Assembly (NCBI GenBank): GCA_030407005.1
Contig: JAUDYN010000004.1
Coordinates: forward strand, 1,798,001-1,862,000
Direction: 5' to 3'
From: Desarmillaria ectypa
Lineage: Eukaryota; Basidiomycota; Agaricomycetes; Agaricales; Physalacriaceae
Length of the DNA stretch: 64,000 bases
Shown here one piece after another: positions 33,715-43,447 of the stretch (positions are counted from its first letter, which is position 1; each line of letters opens with the position of its first letter). Under the pieces are notes generated by a model that had not been told where the DNA came from, did no database searches, and saw only the letters and a list, made by a program, of their open reading frames with translations. Position numbers and translations under genes: made by a program.

Positions 33715-33927
33715 TGTTAGAATGAGCGGTAATTCTCCAGCGCTCACTCGGATTTCAGCAGGGAATCCTCGCAAACAGGCGAGGGTTGTCGTCGTTCAGC
33801 TATCTATCTATCTACACGCCGTGTACACCAATAGAAGCAATAGGACATAATAAAGAAAGTCCTTGCCTGACAACCGATGATCCCGACGTCAACTGCGCTG
33901 TGATGCGCGACACTTGATACTCCAATA
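33715..33927 (-). mobile_element. Solo LTR, copy 2 (inverted relative to copy 1)
   Basis: 213 bp, reverse complement of the 3334-3536 element at roughly 85 percent identity with small indels. In the minus orientation it begins TATTGGAGTATC (TG changed to TA) and ends TTCTAACA. Flanks taaaa and caaaa are a 4/5 imperfect target duplication. No internal retrotransposon sequence flanks it. Confidence 0.72.
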
Positions 33928-34902
33928 TTTTAAGCTTTAATGAGGCGGAATTCATCAGGGCCCACATTGCTGGAGTTCATGCATTCATGGACTGAGGCAA
34001 TTGTCACAAGTACTACTTATCTCAACTTTGAAATATAAAGGGTTTCCCGCGGGCCGCAAGCCTTACGTATGTACTCAGGAGGACTACATTGCGTTTGCCG
34101 TAATGAATTTATTGGTATATTTCTGTTTATTTTAGTATTAATACTAGATTAGGTCAAGATTAATATAAATACACGACGCAGGCAGAGGAAACTCCTCGTG
34201 AGTTTGTCTATCTAGTGCCTAACAGCTCAACAGCTGGAGCGCAATATGATTCAAATCACAATATTAATGACAAGGCACATTCAAGGAGAGGACTGAACTT
34301 GGATAGTTTCTTGTCTGGTTTAGGCGTGAGAAAGTCGGAGAGATGACTGATCGATCATTAGTCGGACTTGGATCCGTTCCATTTGGGAAAGAGTTCATCC
34401 TTCCTTTTCCATGGCCCAGACTCATCTTCGGCGTTTTTCTACTGGAAATGGCCCCAAGGTCAATGCGGTTTTTCTCCGATACTTTTAATAATTCCTACCT
34501 TGTATACAGATAGCTCCGAACCGTACAAGGTGGCCCAATGGCCGACTTGAAATCGAGTTAGTGCTGTCCAAGAGTAGTCTCGTAAACCGAACTCAATGAT
34601 CCGTATGAAGATAGATCGTTCAATGGATGTAAATTCGACCGTCCATCAGAAAGATTTTGCACCTAAATGCGATAGGCCTGTTATTACGATGTATCTGAAT
34701 ATGGGCTCCCAGATTGAAATCTCCCGAAATCGATCCACCAGGAAATGACAGCAGTTTTGTACCCATCAGAGCATGTCAGTGAATGATCCCTATTTTATGC
34801 TGTGCTTCATCTGCCAACAGAAAAAGTATGATTAATTACAAATATATCTACGAGTTGGCCAGACTAGTTTATTAGGCGTTGGAGGTTCTGCAACCACCAA
34901 CG
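33928..34902. other. Intergenic stretch, promoter side of the FAD oxidase
   Basis: A/T-rich around 34110-34180. No gene or repeat is supported. Confidence 0.4.
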
Positions 34903-37378
34903 ATGCTGTCCGCCTATCTTGCAAGTCTTCTGTCGGTAGCTGCGCTCGCACTCGTCGGAAATGCCTTTCCTTCTTCTGATACCTGGCGATCCTTGAACTT
35001 TACTCTCGGTGGCAAACTGCTGTTCGGGGAACCATTCGCGAAACCCTGCTGGGACTCCGATGCCAATTCCGAAGCGGCATGTGCTCTTATTCAAGCCCAG
35101 TACTCAAACGAAAGTAAGCGAGGCTCGACGGTGCTTCTTTTTATCTCACTCGCGCCGTTTTAGCGTATCGAAGCATGACATCAGGAGGCTACGTCAATCC
35201 TGAGTGGGAGATTTGCATCACTTCGGGAGATCAGTGTTTGCTCGATTACACGGACCCAGCGAACGTCGAACCTCTTCGCTCTACCAAATGTAAACGTGGC
35301 AGCGTTCCGGCTTATTTCGTGAATTGTTCCCTGATGTCATAACCGAAAGACTGTACTCACATGCGGGAGTTAGATAGACGTTCACGACACAAAGGATATC
35401 TTGACTGGCCTTTCTTTCGCCAGAAAGCACAAAATTTCGCTCGTGGTAAAGAACACTGGTGTCAGTGTTCAGGAACTCCTTGTCAGAAACTAATGAGCTC
35501 ATGAATAAATCAGCATGACTATCTCGGACGAAGCAGTGGGCCGAGCTCTTTAGCTCTGTGGGCACGTGCATCCTTTATTGTGGTTGTGTGGAACTTTATG
35601 CTCACTGAATAACAGATACATCGATTCAGAGAGGTAAGTACAGACCGTTGATGCTCCGCCTCCCTTCTGACAATATTAGATGTCATATACACCTATATTT
35701 GTACCCGAAGGGTGCCCATCTCAAGATTCTAGTCCCGGTGTGACCGTAGGAGTGCGTATTTCATGCCGCACATAATCATTGTTCTTGACATTCGACAGGC
35801 AAGCGTACAGTGGTTTGAAGCTTATGCATTTGCTGAAGCAAACAATATCACCGTCGTTGGGGGTGAGCATCACGAAACTAGTATTTTTTGTCCTTTCTGA
35901 ACTCTATCAGGTACAGATCCTTCCGTCGGTGTAGCGGGAGGATGGTTGCAGGTACGGCATGCATGCATATTGTACTACATACACTCTAAATCTATACAGG
36001 GAGGTGGTCACAGCGTGCTTTCAAATACGATGGGCCTTGGCGTCGACCGCGTAGTATGTTCGTTTCGCATATCAACTTTCATTTCGCACTGACGATGATC
36101 CCATTAGCTTCAATTCAAGGTGATCACACCAGACGGTGTCCTCAGAGTAGCCAACCAATGTCAAAACACAGACTTATTTTTTGCCCTTCGTGGAGGTAAA
36201 ACAAGCCTTTTCGCTTCTCTTTCACATCTCTCACTGTTGCAGGTGGTGGAGGAACGTTTGGTATTGTCATTGAAAGCACCATTCTCGCCTCCCCTCGAGT
36301 GGCATTACAAGCTGTTTTTGTTGGCTACGCAAATCTGAACGCAACTATGCAGAAACAGGTAGTGGCGACTCAGGTGGAAAATGCTGTTCAGTGGGCCGAG
36401 GCTGGCTGGGGAGGTGCATCAACTCCTAATGGTGCTGTCTTCATCAATCCGAAAGCGGACGAAAAATCTGCAGCGCGCACCATGGCACCTCTCATCAACT
36501 TTGTGGATTCTCTTGTTGATGATGGCGTTACGGGTGCATCAATTACTCTGACTACGTTTCAAAGCTTCGCCTCTTTTTACGCAGCATTCCTTCCATTTGT
36601 TATATCAGTGAGCAAAATCTTCCTTGATTTGTCCCGCATACGAAATTGAATTTCTTCAGCCTGTTGGAGTGCCCTTGGCGCTGTCTTCCCGTCTTGTAAA
36701 TAAGGCGAATTTTAAAACCGCAGAGAATCGATCTGCACTAGTCAACGCAATCATTGATGCCCAAAACGCTGTTGATACTCTACTCATTCAGTCCACGACA
36801 CCGGCCTCTGTCAAAGGCAGCGGGACCAGTGTAACTGGCAAATGGCGAGAGAGCTTATATCACGTAACGGTGGTCTCCAGATGGAACTGGAATACCACCA
36901 TGGCGACCAGATTAAACCAGTTTACCCGAGTTGAAGACGCGATGTCCGGTTTACGTGCCCTGACACCCGACGCAGCTTATTTCGTGCGTGCATACCTTCC
37001 CACCCATTGTATTGGACTTATGTCAGCATGATATGGCAGAATGAAGCATCTATTCATGAGCCCAACCACAAGGGTGGGTAATCGCCCATCATTCATTCAT
37101 GATCCTTGGAATGCTCATTTCACGATACAGTTTCGTTCTGGGGAGATAATTATCCTAGATTACTCGAAATCAAGAATCGATAGTGAGTCCCCTGATACGC
37201 AGAACCAGGATAATAGTTGATCTTTCCACTACAAGCGACCCCGGGCGTATTCTAAACTGCTGGAATTGTGGTCAGTACAAGCGTTGAAATTGCTTCCGTA
37301 ACACCGCGTCCTAACGATATACCTACTATCGCAGTTGGCTTCGATTCACATTCGTCGCAATTCAGTTGTTATCCTTAA
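34903..37378 (+). CDS. Secreted FAD-linked oxidase (PCMH / berberine-bridge-like)
   Basis: MLSAYLASLLSVAALALVGN is a good signal peptide, so the enzyme is secreted or vacuolar. The spliced product follows the VAO/PCMH family: TSGGYVNPEWEICITSGDQC, GSVPAYF, DILTGLSFARKHKISLVVKN-TG, HDYLGRSSGPSSLALW (FAD-binding His), PEGCPSQDS, GVTVGASVQWFEAYAFAEAN, ITVVGGTDPSVGVAGGWLQG, GGHSVLSNTMGLGVDRVLQF, DLFFALRGGGGGTFGIV, and a berberine-bridge C-terminus YPRLLEIKNRYDPGRILNCW. About ten introns; TAA at 37376-37378. The exon pieces between 35320 and 35640 appear open in scattered frames but splice to a full motif set, so the gene looks intact. Such enzymes oxidise alcohols, sugars or ring carbons; substrate unknown. 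It closes the run of oxidoreductases. Confidence 0.85.
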
Positions 37379-38071
37379 CCCGGTCAGCCGAGCCCAGGAG
37401 AGTACCTTATCAGATGGCCATTAAGGTCACAATAGTAAAGCTTTCAGTTTGCTTAGAAACCATACGCAGCCTCGTCCAATCCGACAAAATCAAGTTTATT
37501 CTTCCAGAACTTAGTCGAACTTTTTCTATTGGTGGGCTCCAATGATAAATCCAAGGCAATCTGAGCTGATGATCGAGTGATTGCCACGGTACTAGAGCGG
37601 CAATGCATCAAGCAATTCGAGGCATTACACCCAATCCCGAGCTTGCATGCGTAGAACCGGGAATTTCCTAGTTTATGAAATCCGAGCTATCCACCCAATG
37701 GCCGGTAAGATCCTTCCAAGTCATCATTGAAACGTCAGCGCCCGGGGCTATGCATCACAAACTTTGTTTCTTGCATCAGGATCATTCGAATTCCGTGTGA
37801 GGCGGCCCTAACTGCTGTGCCTCTGTGAGCTCACCCGCAAGCATCAGGACCCCGGAAAAGGTCAACCTCAGAGGGGTATGAGGATTTAGTGGTGAGCAAT
37901 ACTCGTTGTACTGATCCGGAACGTGTTTATTCTTATGACCTTAATGCCTTGTATGGCGCTTTCTTGATGGTAGCCCGAAGTTCATCAAGTCATGCGGTTA
38001 TACATAAGCAAATCCATCCCTGCGGCACCTTGTGTCCGACTCTTGAGGCCGTTTCTTTCCTCTGTTCTACG
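37379..38071. other. Intergenic stretch, no supported gene
   Basis: About 0.7 kb containing the downstream region of the FAD oxidase and the upstream region of the DUF6534 gene. No motif-bearing frame is seen. Confidence 0.4.
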
Positions 38072-39964
38072 ATGTCTCTGTTAGACACCACGCTTGGCGC
38101 AACGTTCATCGGTCTTATTGCTGGATCAATGTGGGTACCTATGGCTGTTTGTGGAACCAATTGGGATTGAACAGAATAAAGCATCTACGGAATTTCGCTC
38201 CTGCAGTTGTACACCTACTGCCTCAGATTTGGTTCCAAGGATGGCTGGTTCTTGAAGGCATTTGTATGTGCTATCATTAAATTCTTCTCGCCATGGCTCA
38301 ATGGGTCTACAGATCGTGGTATTGATGTACGCAATCACGAAAATCTGACCAACAGATCCAGTGCGGAACTAAGCACATCCTTTTCTAGGAGCGTTGATAC
38401 CTTCCATCTAATTCTCGTCTGCCATTTTCTGTACTATTATACGGTCTCACATTTTGGGGACTTTGAAGCTCTGGCCGTTTCAACTTGGTGAGTTACAATC
38501 AAAACGGAATATTTAAAACTTGCTAATGTGTTCCTCAGGAGCATTGCTGTACGTTCTCAACCCTCAACTGGGAGTTTTCTCACATGAATATTCCTCTAGA
38601 CTCACATACCCGTTGGTGGTTCGTACCTGGGGTTCATGATCATCTTCAGAAGTCCTGACGACCTGCCCCAATAGCTATTGCAAGTTCTTTGGTCCAGTTG
38701 TAAGTTCTATACTTATACCCGACGATGATCGCGTTGTTTACCCGGATTATAGCTTCTACGCCTACAGGGTCTACGCACGTAAGTTACCGAAGAAGCAAGG
38801 TTTTCACCCTGTGCTAATCTACAATCTTTGAAAAGTCGGCCGTTCGCTTGTGTTACCGGGTATCATCGTATGTCGAAGACCTCTGCTAATTTACGAGCAG
38901 CCCTCACACTAGTCTAGATATTTTTCTCTGTGGCCCAGACAGGTGAGAGCGGACCGGAGTCATGGAACTGAATTCAGACGTGCTCATTGAATCGTTCGAC
39001 CGTTCGCAGTCATTGGAATAGGTATGCGAAGGTTTCTTCTCTGATTGTTCACCATTTACTGATCGCGAACTCCTTAGTGCTGGCATTTAAAATGTTGGAG
39101 TTTCCCGCTGTCATAATTTCTTCTGATCTGACTCTGTGGACTAGATCCTCGGTCAAATACTTCGCGAACGCAAGGCAGAGCATGGTGAGCGGTGAATAAT
39201 TACGGAAGATCTGTATGCTAACATGAATCCCAAATCCGTCCAGCCCTATGGCGTCAGTGCACTGTCCTGTGAGGTCGTATGCGACACTATCATCACCCTT
39301 TCAATGGTTTACTACCTCCGGAAAAGCGAGACCGGAATTCCCTCGTCAGTATCGGCTTGCTTTTCGTAGCTTTCTATTCGGTTAACTGTCCTTGCAGGTC
39401 AAGCAAAGTACTGCGAAAGCTGACACATTATATGGTCAACACCGGAGCTTTGACTACGTGGGTGAACGCTTTTGCTCAGCCGAATTTGCCAAATTGACGC
39501 CTACTTTCATTTACAGTGCAATGGCCATCGCGACTGTTATCGGGGTACGCATGCTCATCGTTTTGGGGCGCCATCATACTCATACGTTCTGATTGTAGTG
39601 GGCCGTTACCCCCGACGAACTCATCGACATCACTTTCTACGTCGTCATGGTCCGGCGTAAGTGAAGTTTTCATATCATATCCTATTATGATCTGATTCAA
39701 CCTTGCAGTATATCCGTGCTCTTTCCTTGCCATGTGAGTATGCATTTAGCTAAGAAAGCTGACCTGACCCATCAAAATCTCGCGAACAGTTTGAATTCTC
39801 GAAGTTATCTCCGCAATGTCATGCGGCCGGGAACTGCTGAGACCGTGCATTTGAGTCAGCTCACAAGCGTCCACCGAGATACCAGTCGGGCTACTACAGA
39901 TCTATCTTCAAATTCAAGCGAAGGCGTGAAGTATGGCGGGCCTTTTGCAACCCTCAGTGTATAG
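38072..39964 (+). CDS. DUF6534-type seven-helix membrane protein
   Basis: Mushroom-specific multi-pass membrane family of unknown function. Start MSLLDTTLGATFIGLIAG (family N-terminus LD-TLGA-FIG) spliced to LYTYCLRFGSKDGWFLKAF. Further exons: SVDTFHLILVCHFLYYYTVS, SFYAYRVYA, LGRSLVLPGII, IFFSVAQTVIGIG, VVCDTIITLSMVYYLRKSET-GIP, KLTHYMVNTGALTT, LTPTFIYSAMAIATVIG, DELIDITFYVVMV, YIRALSLP, LNSRSYLRN (the family's LNSR motif), then a Ser/Thr-rich cytoplasmic tail ending in TLSV at TAG 39962-39964. More than ten short introns; the two joins around 38600-38900 are uncertain. Plasma-membrane sensor-like topology is an inference only. Confidence 0.75.
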
Positions 39965-40326
39965 ACGGGCCATTCAGGTCAAGTGTACATACTGTAATCT
40001 GTACCACAATTGGGAGTTGTATTCAGTTTCGAATTTTCACGACCGGCATGGTGTAGTTCACGATCATACAATATTTAATTTTGCGATGCTTAGCACCTTC
40101 GATAGACTCCATAGGATCCAGGTGCAGAAAGATACGCTCTGGAGAAAATGTCACTGCTAGCGATGCCGATGCTAGAAGGAACGTAACTCCATCCAGAGTA
40201 TTCATCCTAGTACTTTAGACACTTCACATAACTACTTCGTAGATGGCATGTCGCCTTCAGTTTCCAATTTTTTGATGCCTGGCATTGGTCAGTCAATGAA
40301 TGAAGGAAGGAATACAAGAGACCGAC
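39965..40326. other. Convergent intergenic region
   Basis: 362 bp between the 3' ends of the DUF6534 and Tim17-like genes. A 60-codon minus frame (40023-40205) has no motif. Nothing else is seen. Confidence 0.4.
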
Positions 40327-40824
40327 TCACTGTTCAACATACTTCCTTCCGGCTAAAAGGGCTTGCATCACACCGCCCATAATCGCTCCAAGAGCTACCG
40401 TTCTTCCAGATGTCTGCCATCCGAGCCGATAGAGTGCACTGATGACTGCCGCCGTACCTGTTCCTGCTGCTATCTCTTTGCCTGGCCATCCCTTCATCTC
40501 GAAGCCTTCTTCAATTCCGGCCCATCCAGCCCCTACTATGGCAAGTTTCGCCCCTTCTTTGACAGCCCCAATGCTTCCTGCAAGGAGCACTTTATAGTTT
40601 TTGGTTTTGTTGTAGAAGTACCATCCTTGGAGAGTTCTCGGTGGACGATGAGCGTTTTCTGCCAGAAATTTTAGGGATGCAGAGCGCGTTCCGCGAATAA
40701 ATCCGAGGAGAGAGCCGACAATGAAGAAGGCAGGGGGTAGAACCAAGAGACGGGGAGGTACAGAGAGGTAGATTTGCCGTTTTTTCTCGACGTGATCAGT
40801 GTCGTCGTCCAAGTCGGTAGACAT
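40327..40824 (-). CDS. Tim17-like small multi-pass membrane protein
   Basis: Single exon, 165 residues, ATG at 40822-40824, stop TGA at 40327-40329. Layout: acidic N-terminus (DLDDDTDH), RQIYLSVPPRLLVLPPAFFI entering a helix, a conserved-looking loop (RGTRSASLKFLAENAHRPP, GWYFYNKTKNYK), then Gly/Ala-rich helices (GAVKEGAKLAIVGAGWAGIE, EIAAGTGTAAVISALYR, TVALGAIMGGVMQALLAG). The small-residue-rich, GxxxG-like helices and the AGWAGIEEG phrase resemble the Tim17/22/23 superfamily, so a mitochondrial inner membrane location is likely, but it does not match Tim17, Tim22 or Tim23 closely. Head-to-head with DPH1 with 35 bp between ATGs. Confidence 0.65.
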   Translation of the reverse strand: MSTDLDDDTDHVEKKRQIYLSVPPRLLVLPPAFFIVGSLLGFIRGTRSASLKFLAENAHRPPRTLQGWYFYNKTKNYKVLLAGSIGAVKEGAKLAIVGAGWAGIEEGFEMKGWPGKEIAAGTGTAAVISALYRLGWQTSGRTVALGAIMGGVMQALLAGRKYVEQ

Positions 40825-40831
40825 GACGTCA
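40824..40831. promoter_or_regulatory. TGACGTCA palindrome (CRE/ATF-type) in the DPH1 bidirectional promoter
   Basis: A perfect TGACGTCA, the binding site of CREB/ATF-family bZIP proteins. It lies in the 35-bp gap and overlaps by one base the start codon of the Tim17-like gene. Confidence 0.5.
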
Positions 40832-40859
40832 TCGAGATTGCAGCTTTTTTTGGCCGTTC

Positions 40860-42269
40860 ATGGCCGACGCATCTGCCCCTCGTAAACGAGTCCGTCCTCG
40901 CAAATTCGTCGGTTCTACCAAAGCACCCTTGTCATCCTCGTCGTCGGCAGCACCACTGAACAGCATTCCACAGTCGTTGCTAGAGGATGAAGCCCTCAAT
41001 GCTGCCATCTCTGCACTACCGAGCAACTACTCGTTCGAGATTCACAAAACTCTAGCCCATATTCAAAGACATGGCTCCACCATGGCTGCTTTGCAATTAC
41101 CGGAAGGTCTGCAGATGTATGCTTGCGCTATTGCAGACATCATCGAGAGATTTTCTGGCGCGCTTACCGTTGTTCTCGCCGATGTAACATATGGCGCGTG
41201 TTGTGTAGATGATTACACCGCGAAGGCTTTGGGATGTGATCTGTTGGTGCATTATGGACACAGCTGTCTTGTCCCTGTGGATGTAACTACCGGTATACGG
41301 ACGCTGTACATCTTCGTCGAAATCGCCATCGACGAGAAGCATCTTATCGAGACAGTGCGATTGAACTTACCGGACACCAAGAGCCGATTCTTGGAGAGTT
41401 TGGGAGAAGAAAAGGCTGCTGGTGAGGCCATTACCAGCGGTCTTAAGCAACATCTCGAGATCACCCATGATGGTGAAGACAGTGAATCGAAGGAAGAATC
41501 AGCTGTCGGTCCACCTACTAGCCTTGCACTGGTCTCGACAATACAGTTTGTATCTGCACTTTCCCGTCTGAAAGAATCACTCTCTTCGCCATTATTGAAT
41601 TCCTCGTCACCTAATCTATGGCCTGGTTCCTATGTAGCGACAGTACCGCGCTCTCACCCATTATCGCCAGGAGAGATCCTTGGATGTACTGCTCCCCGCC
41701 TACCAGATGCTCCAGATGCATTCATATACCTTGGTGATGGCCGTTTCCATCTGGAGGCTGCAATGATAGCCAATCCTGGTGTTCCCGCATTTCGTTATGA
41801 TCCATACTCAAAGAAATTGACCAGGGAGGGATATGATCATGCGCGGATGCGGGATACGCGGTCAAAAGCTGTCAAAACCGCAGAGGGCAAAGGGACGTGG
41901 GGTATCATACTAGGTACACTGGGAAGGCAGGGCAACCCAGGCCATCTCAAAGCCATCTCGTCACTCGCTTCGTCAGAAAACCAGACCTCTAGCATAATCC
42001 CAATTCCCATTCTGCTCTCAGAGCTCTCACCAGCAAAGTTGGCCCTATTCAATGATAGCATTGACGTCTTTGTGCAAACATCCTGTCCGCGGCTTTCTAT
42101 AGACTGGGGAGTAGCCTTCGAGAAGCCTCTACTGAGCGTATATGAGTCAGGCGTTGCGCTGGGTAAATGGGGTGGATGGTGGGAGGATGGCGAGTACCCA
42201 ATGGATTTTTATACAAGAGGTAGTCGATGGGCTGAAGCCAGGAAGAACGGGGAATTTGTTACGACGTGA
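40860..42269 (+). CDS. DPH1: Diphthamide synthase subunit DPH1
   Basis: Intronless, 469 residues. Forms with DPH2 the enzyme that transfers the 3-amino-3-carboxypropyl group of SAM to a histidine of translation elongation factor 2, the first step of diphthamide synthesis. Basic N-terminus (RKRVRPRKF); FEIHKTLAHIQRHGSTMAAL, QLPEGLQMYACAIADIIERF, VTYGACCVDDYTAKALGCDL, LVHYGHSCLVPVD, ILGCTAPRL, YLGDGRFHLEAAMIANP, FRYDPYSKKLTREGYDH, and the C-terminus TSCPRLSIDWGVAFEKPLLS, YPMDFYTRGS. The cysteines in GACC, LGCT and TSCP (about residues 113, 276 and 407) are the three ligands of the non-canonical radical-SAM [4Fe-4S] cluster, so it looks active. It contains an acidic insert (EDSESKEES). Confidence 0.95.
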   Translation: MADASAPRKRVRPRKFVGSTKAPLSSSSSAAPLNSIPQSLLEDEALNAAISALPSNYSFEIHKTLAHIQRHGSTMAALQLPEGLQMYACAIADIIERFSGALTVVLADVTYGACCVDDYTAKALGCDLLVHYGHSCLVPVDVTTGIRTLYIFVEIAIDEKHLIETVRLNLPDTKSRFLESLGEEKAAGEAITSGLKQHLEITHDGEDSESKEESAVGPPTSLALVSTIQFVSALSRLKESLSSPLLNSSSPNLWPGSYVATVPRSHPLSPGEILGCTAPRLPDAPDAFIYLGDGRFHLEAAMIANPGVPAFRYDPYSKKLTREGYDHARMRDTRSKAVKTAEGKGTWGIILGTLGRQGNPGHLKAISSLASSENQTSSIIPIPILLSELSPAKLALFNDSIDVFVQTSCPRLSIDWGVAFEKPLLSVYESGVALGKWGGWWEDGEYPMDFYTRGSRWAEARKNGEFVTT

Positions 42270-42841
42270 TGGCTATCTAAAGTTTCCCATTTCATGACGA
42301 CCGTGTATCTAGGATTCCACGAGATGTACGGCAAATACTGTAGCGGTAGTGTACCCATTTGTAGCAAAGACACTGATCACAACGGGTACATGAGCGAATC
42401 TTTAGTATCAAGGCGAGTGTAAATAATGCTCTCAAGATGCACAAACCCAAAATTCTGCAGGTAATAGTCCTATAGAATTGCTGTTCAGGTCAGAATATTC
42501 CTCAAACTTATGCCATTTCTCAACCAAAGCATTCCAAATCGCCTGACAAAGTACGATGGGTGTAACTGTTATCCAGTCTAGCATATGGAACACTGACGAG
42601 GGTCACGCCCAAGTCTTCTACATGTTGCCAGCGGTCCCTTGTCTGCTATTGGCAGTAATGTCATAGAGCGTGGAGATGCTGGCTGACGAGATATGGACGA
42701 CCGGGAGGCGTAACAGAGATCACTGGTGTAGTATGTACAGTGCTCAAAATAGATGAGTGCAGATGAAAGAGACGGAGAAGTGATAGTCAGACAGATTGAT
42801 TGACAAGGGACGTCGAGACTCAAGAATAGACTCTCGGAGAA
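42270..42841. other. Convergent intergenic region, no supported gene
   Basis: 572 bp between the 3' ends of DPH1 and SUS1. An 81-codon minus frame (42578-42823) lacks motifs. Confidence 0.4.
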
Positions 42842-43294
42842 TCATTCGAACTGTCTGTTCAGATACGCCCGTACAGCATCCTGAATACTTCGACGGGCAT
42901 CGGCAGGTAAAGACTCTACGAAGAACTCATCAAAAGCAGCCTTTAGTAGAGAAATAAGACAAGTACTGTGCGCATTCATGTTGAGGTCGGTGAGCATATC
43001 GTGAATTGACAGTGGGTTCATCTCGTCTGCAAGCTCTGCCAGCGAGTTCAGTACAGCAGGTATACGCAGATGATGTAGAGCACGCACTCCTACCCGAGCT
43101 CCTGAGCTGGTCTGTCCAGCCGCTTTCGTCCAGTTGGGCTGTGAACATAGCCTTGAGCCTAATGATTTAGTTGAGCTGTAGCTCTGACCTTTGATACACG
43201 AGAGAAGAGAATACCTTTGCCACTCTCCTGTCTCTATCATACGCTGAAGAATTTGCTTGAGGTAAACGTCAACGTCGGCGGCAGGGCCAGCCAT
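42842..43294 (-). CDS. SUS1: SUS1/ENY2, SAGA and TREX-2 subunit
   Basis: A four-exon gene of roughly 95 residues that fits the Sus1/ENY2 family once spliced. MAGPAADVDVYLKQILQRMI, ETGEWQR (compare LIETGERERL) joined across an intron to LKAMFTAQLDESGWTDQLRS (compare AKLIECGWKDQL), then ELADEMNPLSIHDMLTDLNM and LPADARRSIQDAVRAYLNRQ, ending at TGA 42842-42844. Introns: donor gtattc at about 43218, donor gtagga at about 43090, and donor gtactt at about 42963. Unspliced, the region shows only misleading frames. The protein couples SAGA histone H2B deubiquitination to mRNA export at the nuclear pore. Yeast SUS1 is also unusual in having more than one intron. Confidence 0.8.
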   Translation of the reverse strand: MAGPAADVDVYLKQILQRMIETGEWQRYSLLSCIKGQSYSSTKSLGSRLCSQPNWTKAAGQTSSGARVGVRALHHLRIPAVLNSLAELADEMNPLSIHDMLTDLNMNAHSTCLISLLKAAFDEFFVESLPADARRSIQDAVRAYLNRQFE

Positions 43295-43447
43295 GATGGC
43301 GGTAAGTAAGAAACCGCGGTACCGTGATTGTTCGCCGGAACTAGCCCACCGGCCCTGCTCACAAAGGTTCTGACAGCAAATATATCGCATATAAGCACCA
43401 GCTCGTAAATTATATACATGATTAACAGTAAGCATTCTTCTCCAACT

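Noticed and set aside
35280..35640. Apparent disruption of the FAD oxidase gene
   Set aside because: Splicing with GT-AG borders restores DILTGLSFARKHKISLVVKN and HDYLGRSSG, so the gene is intact.
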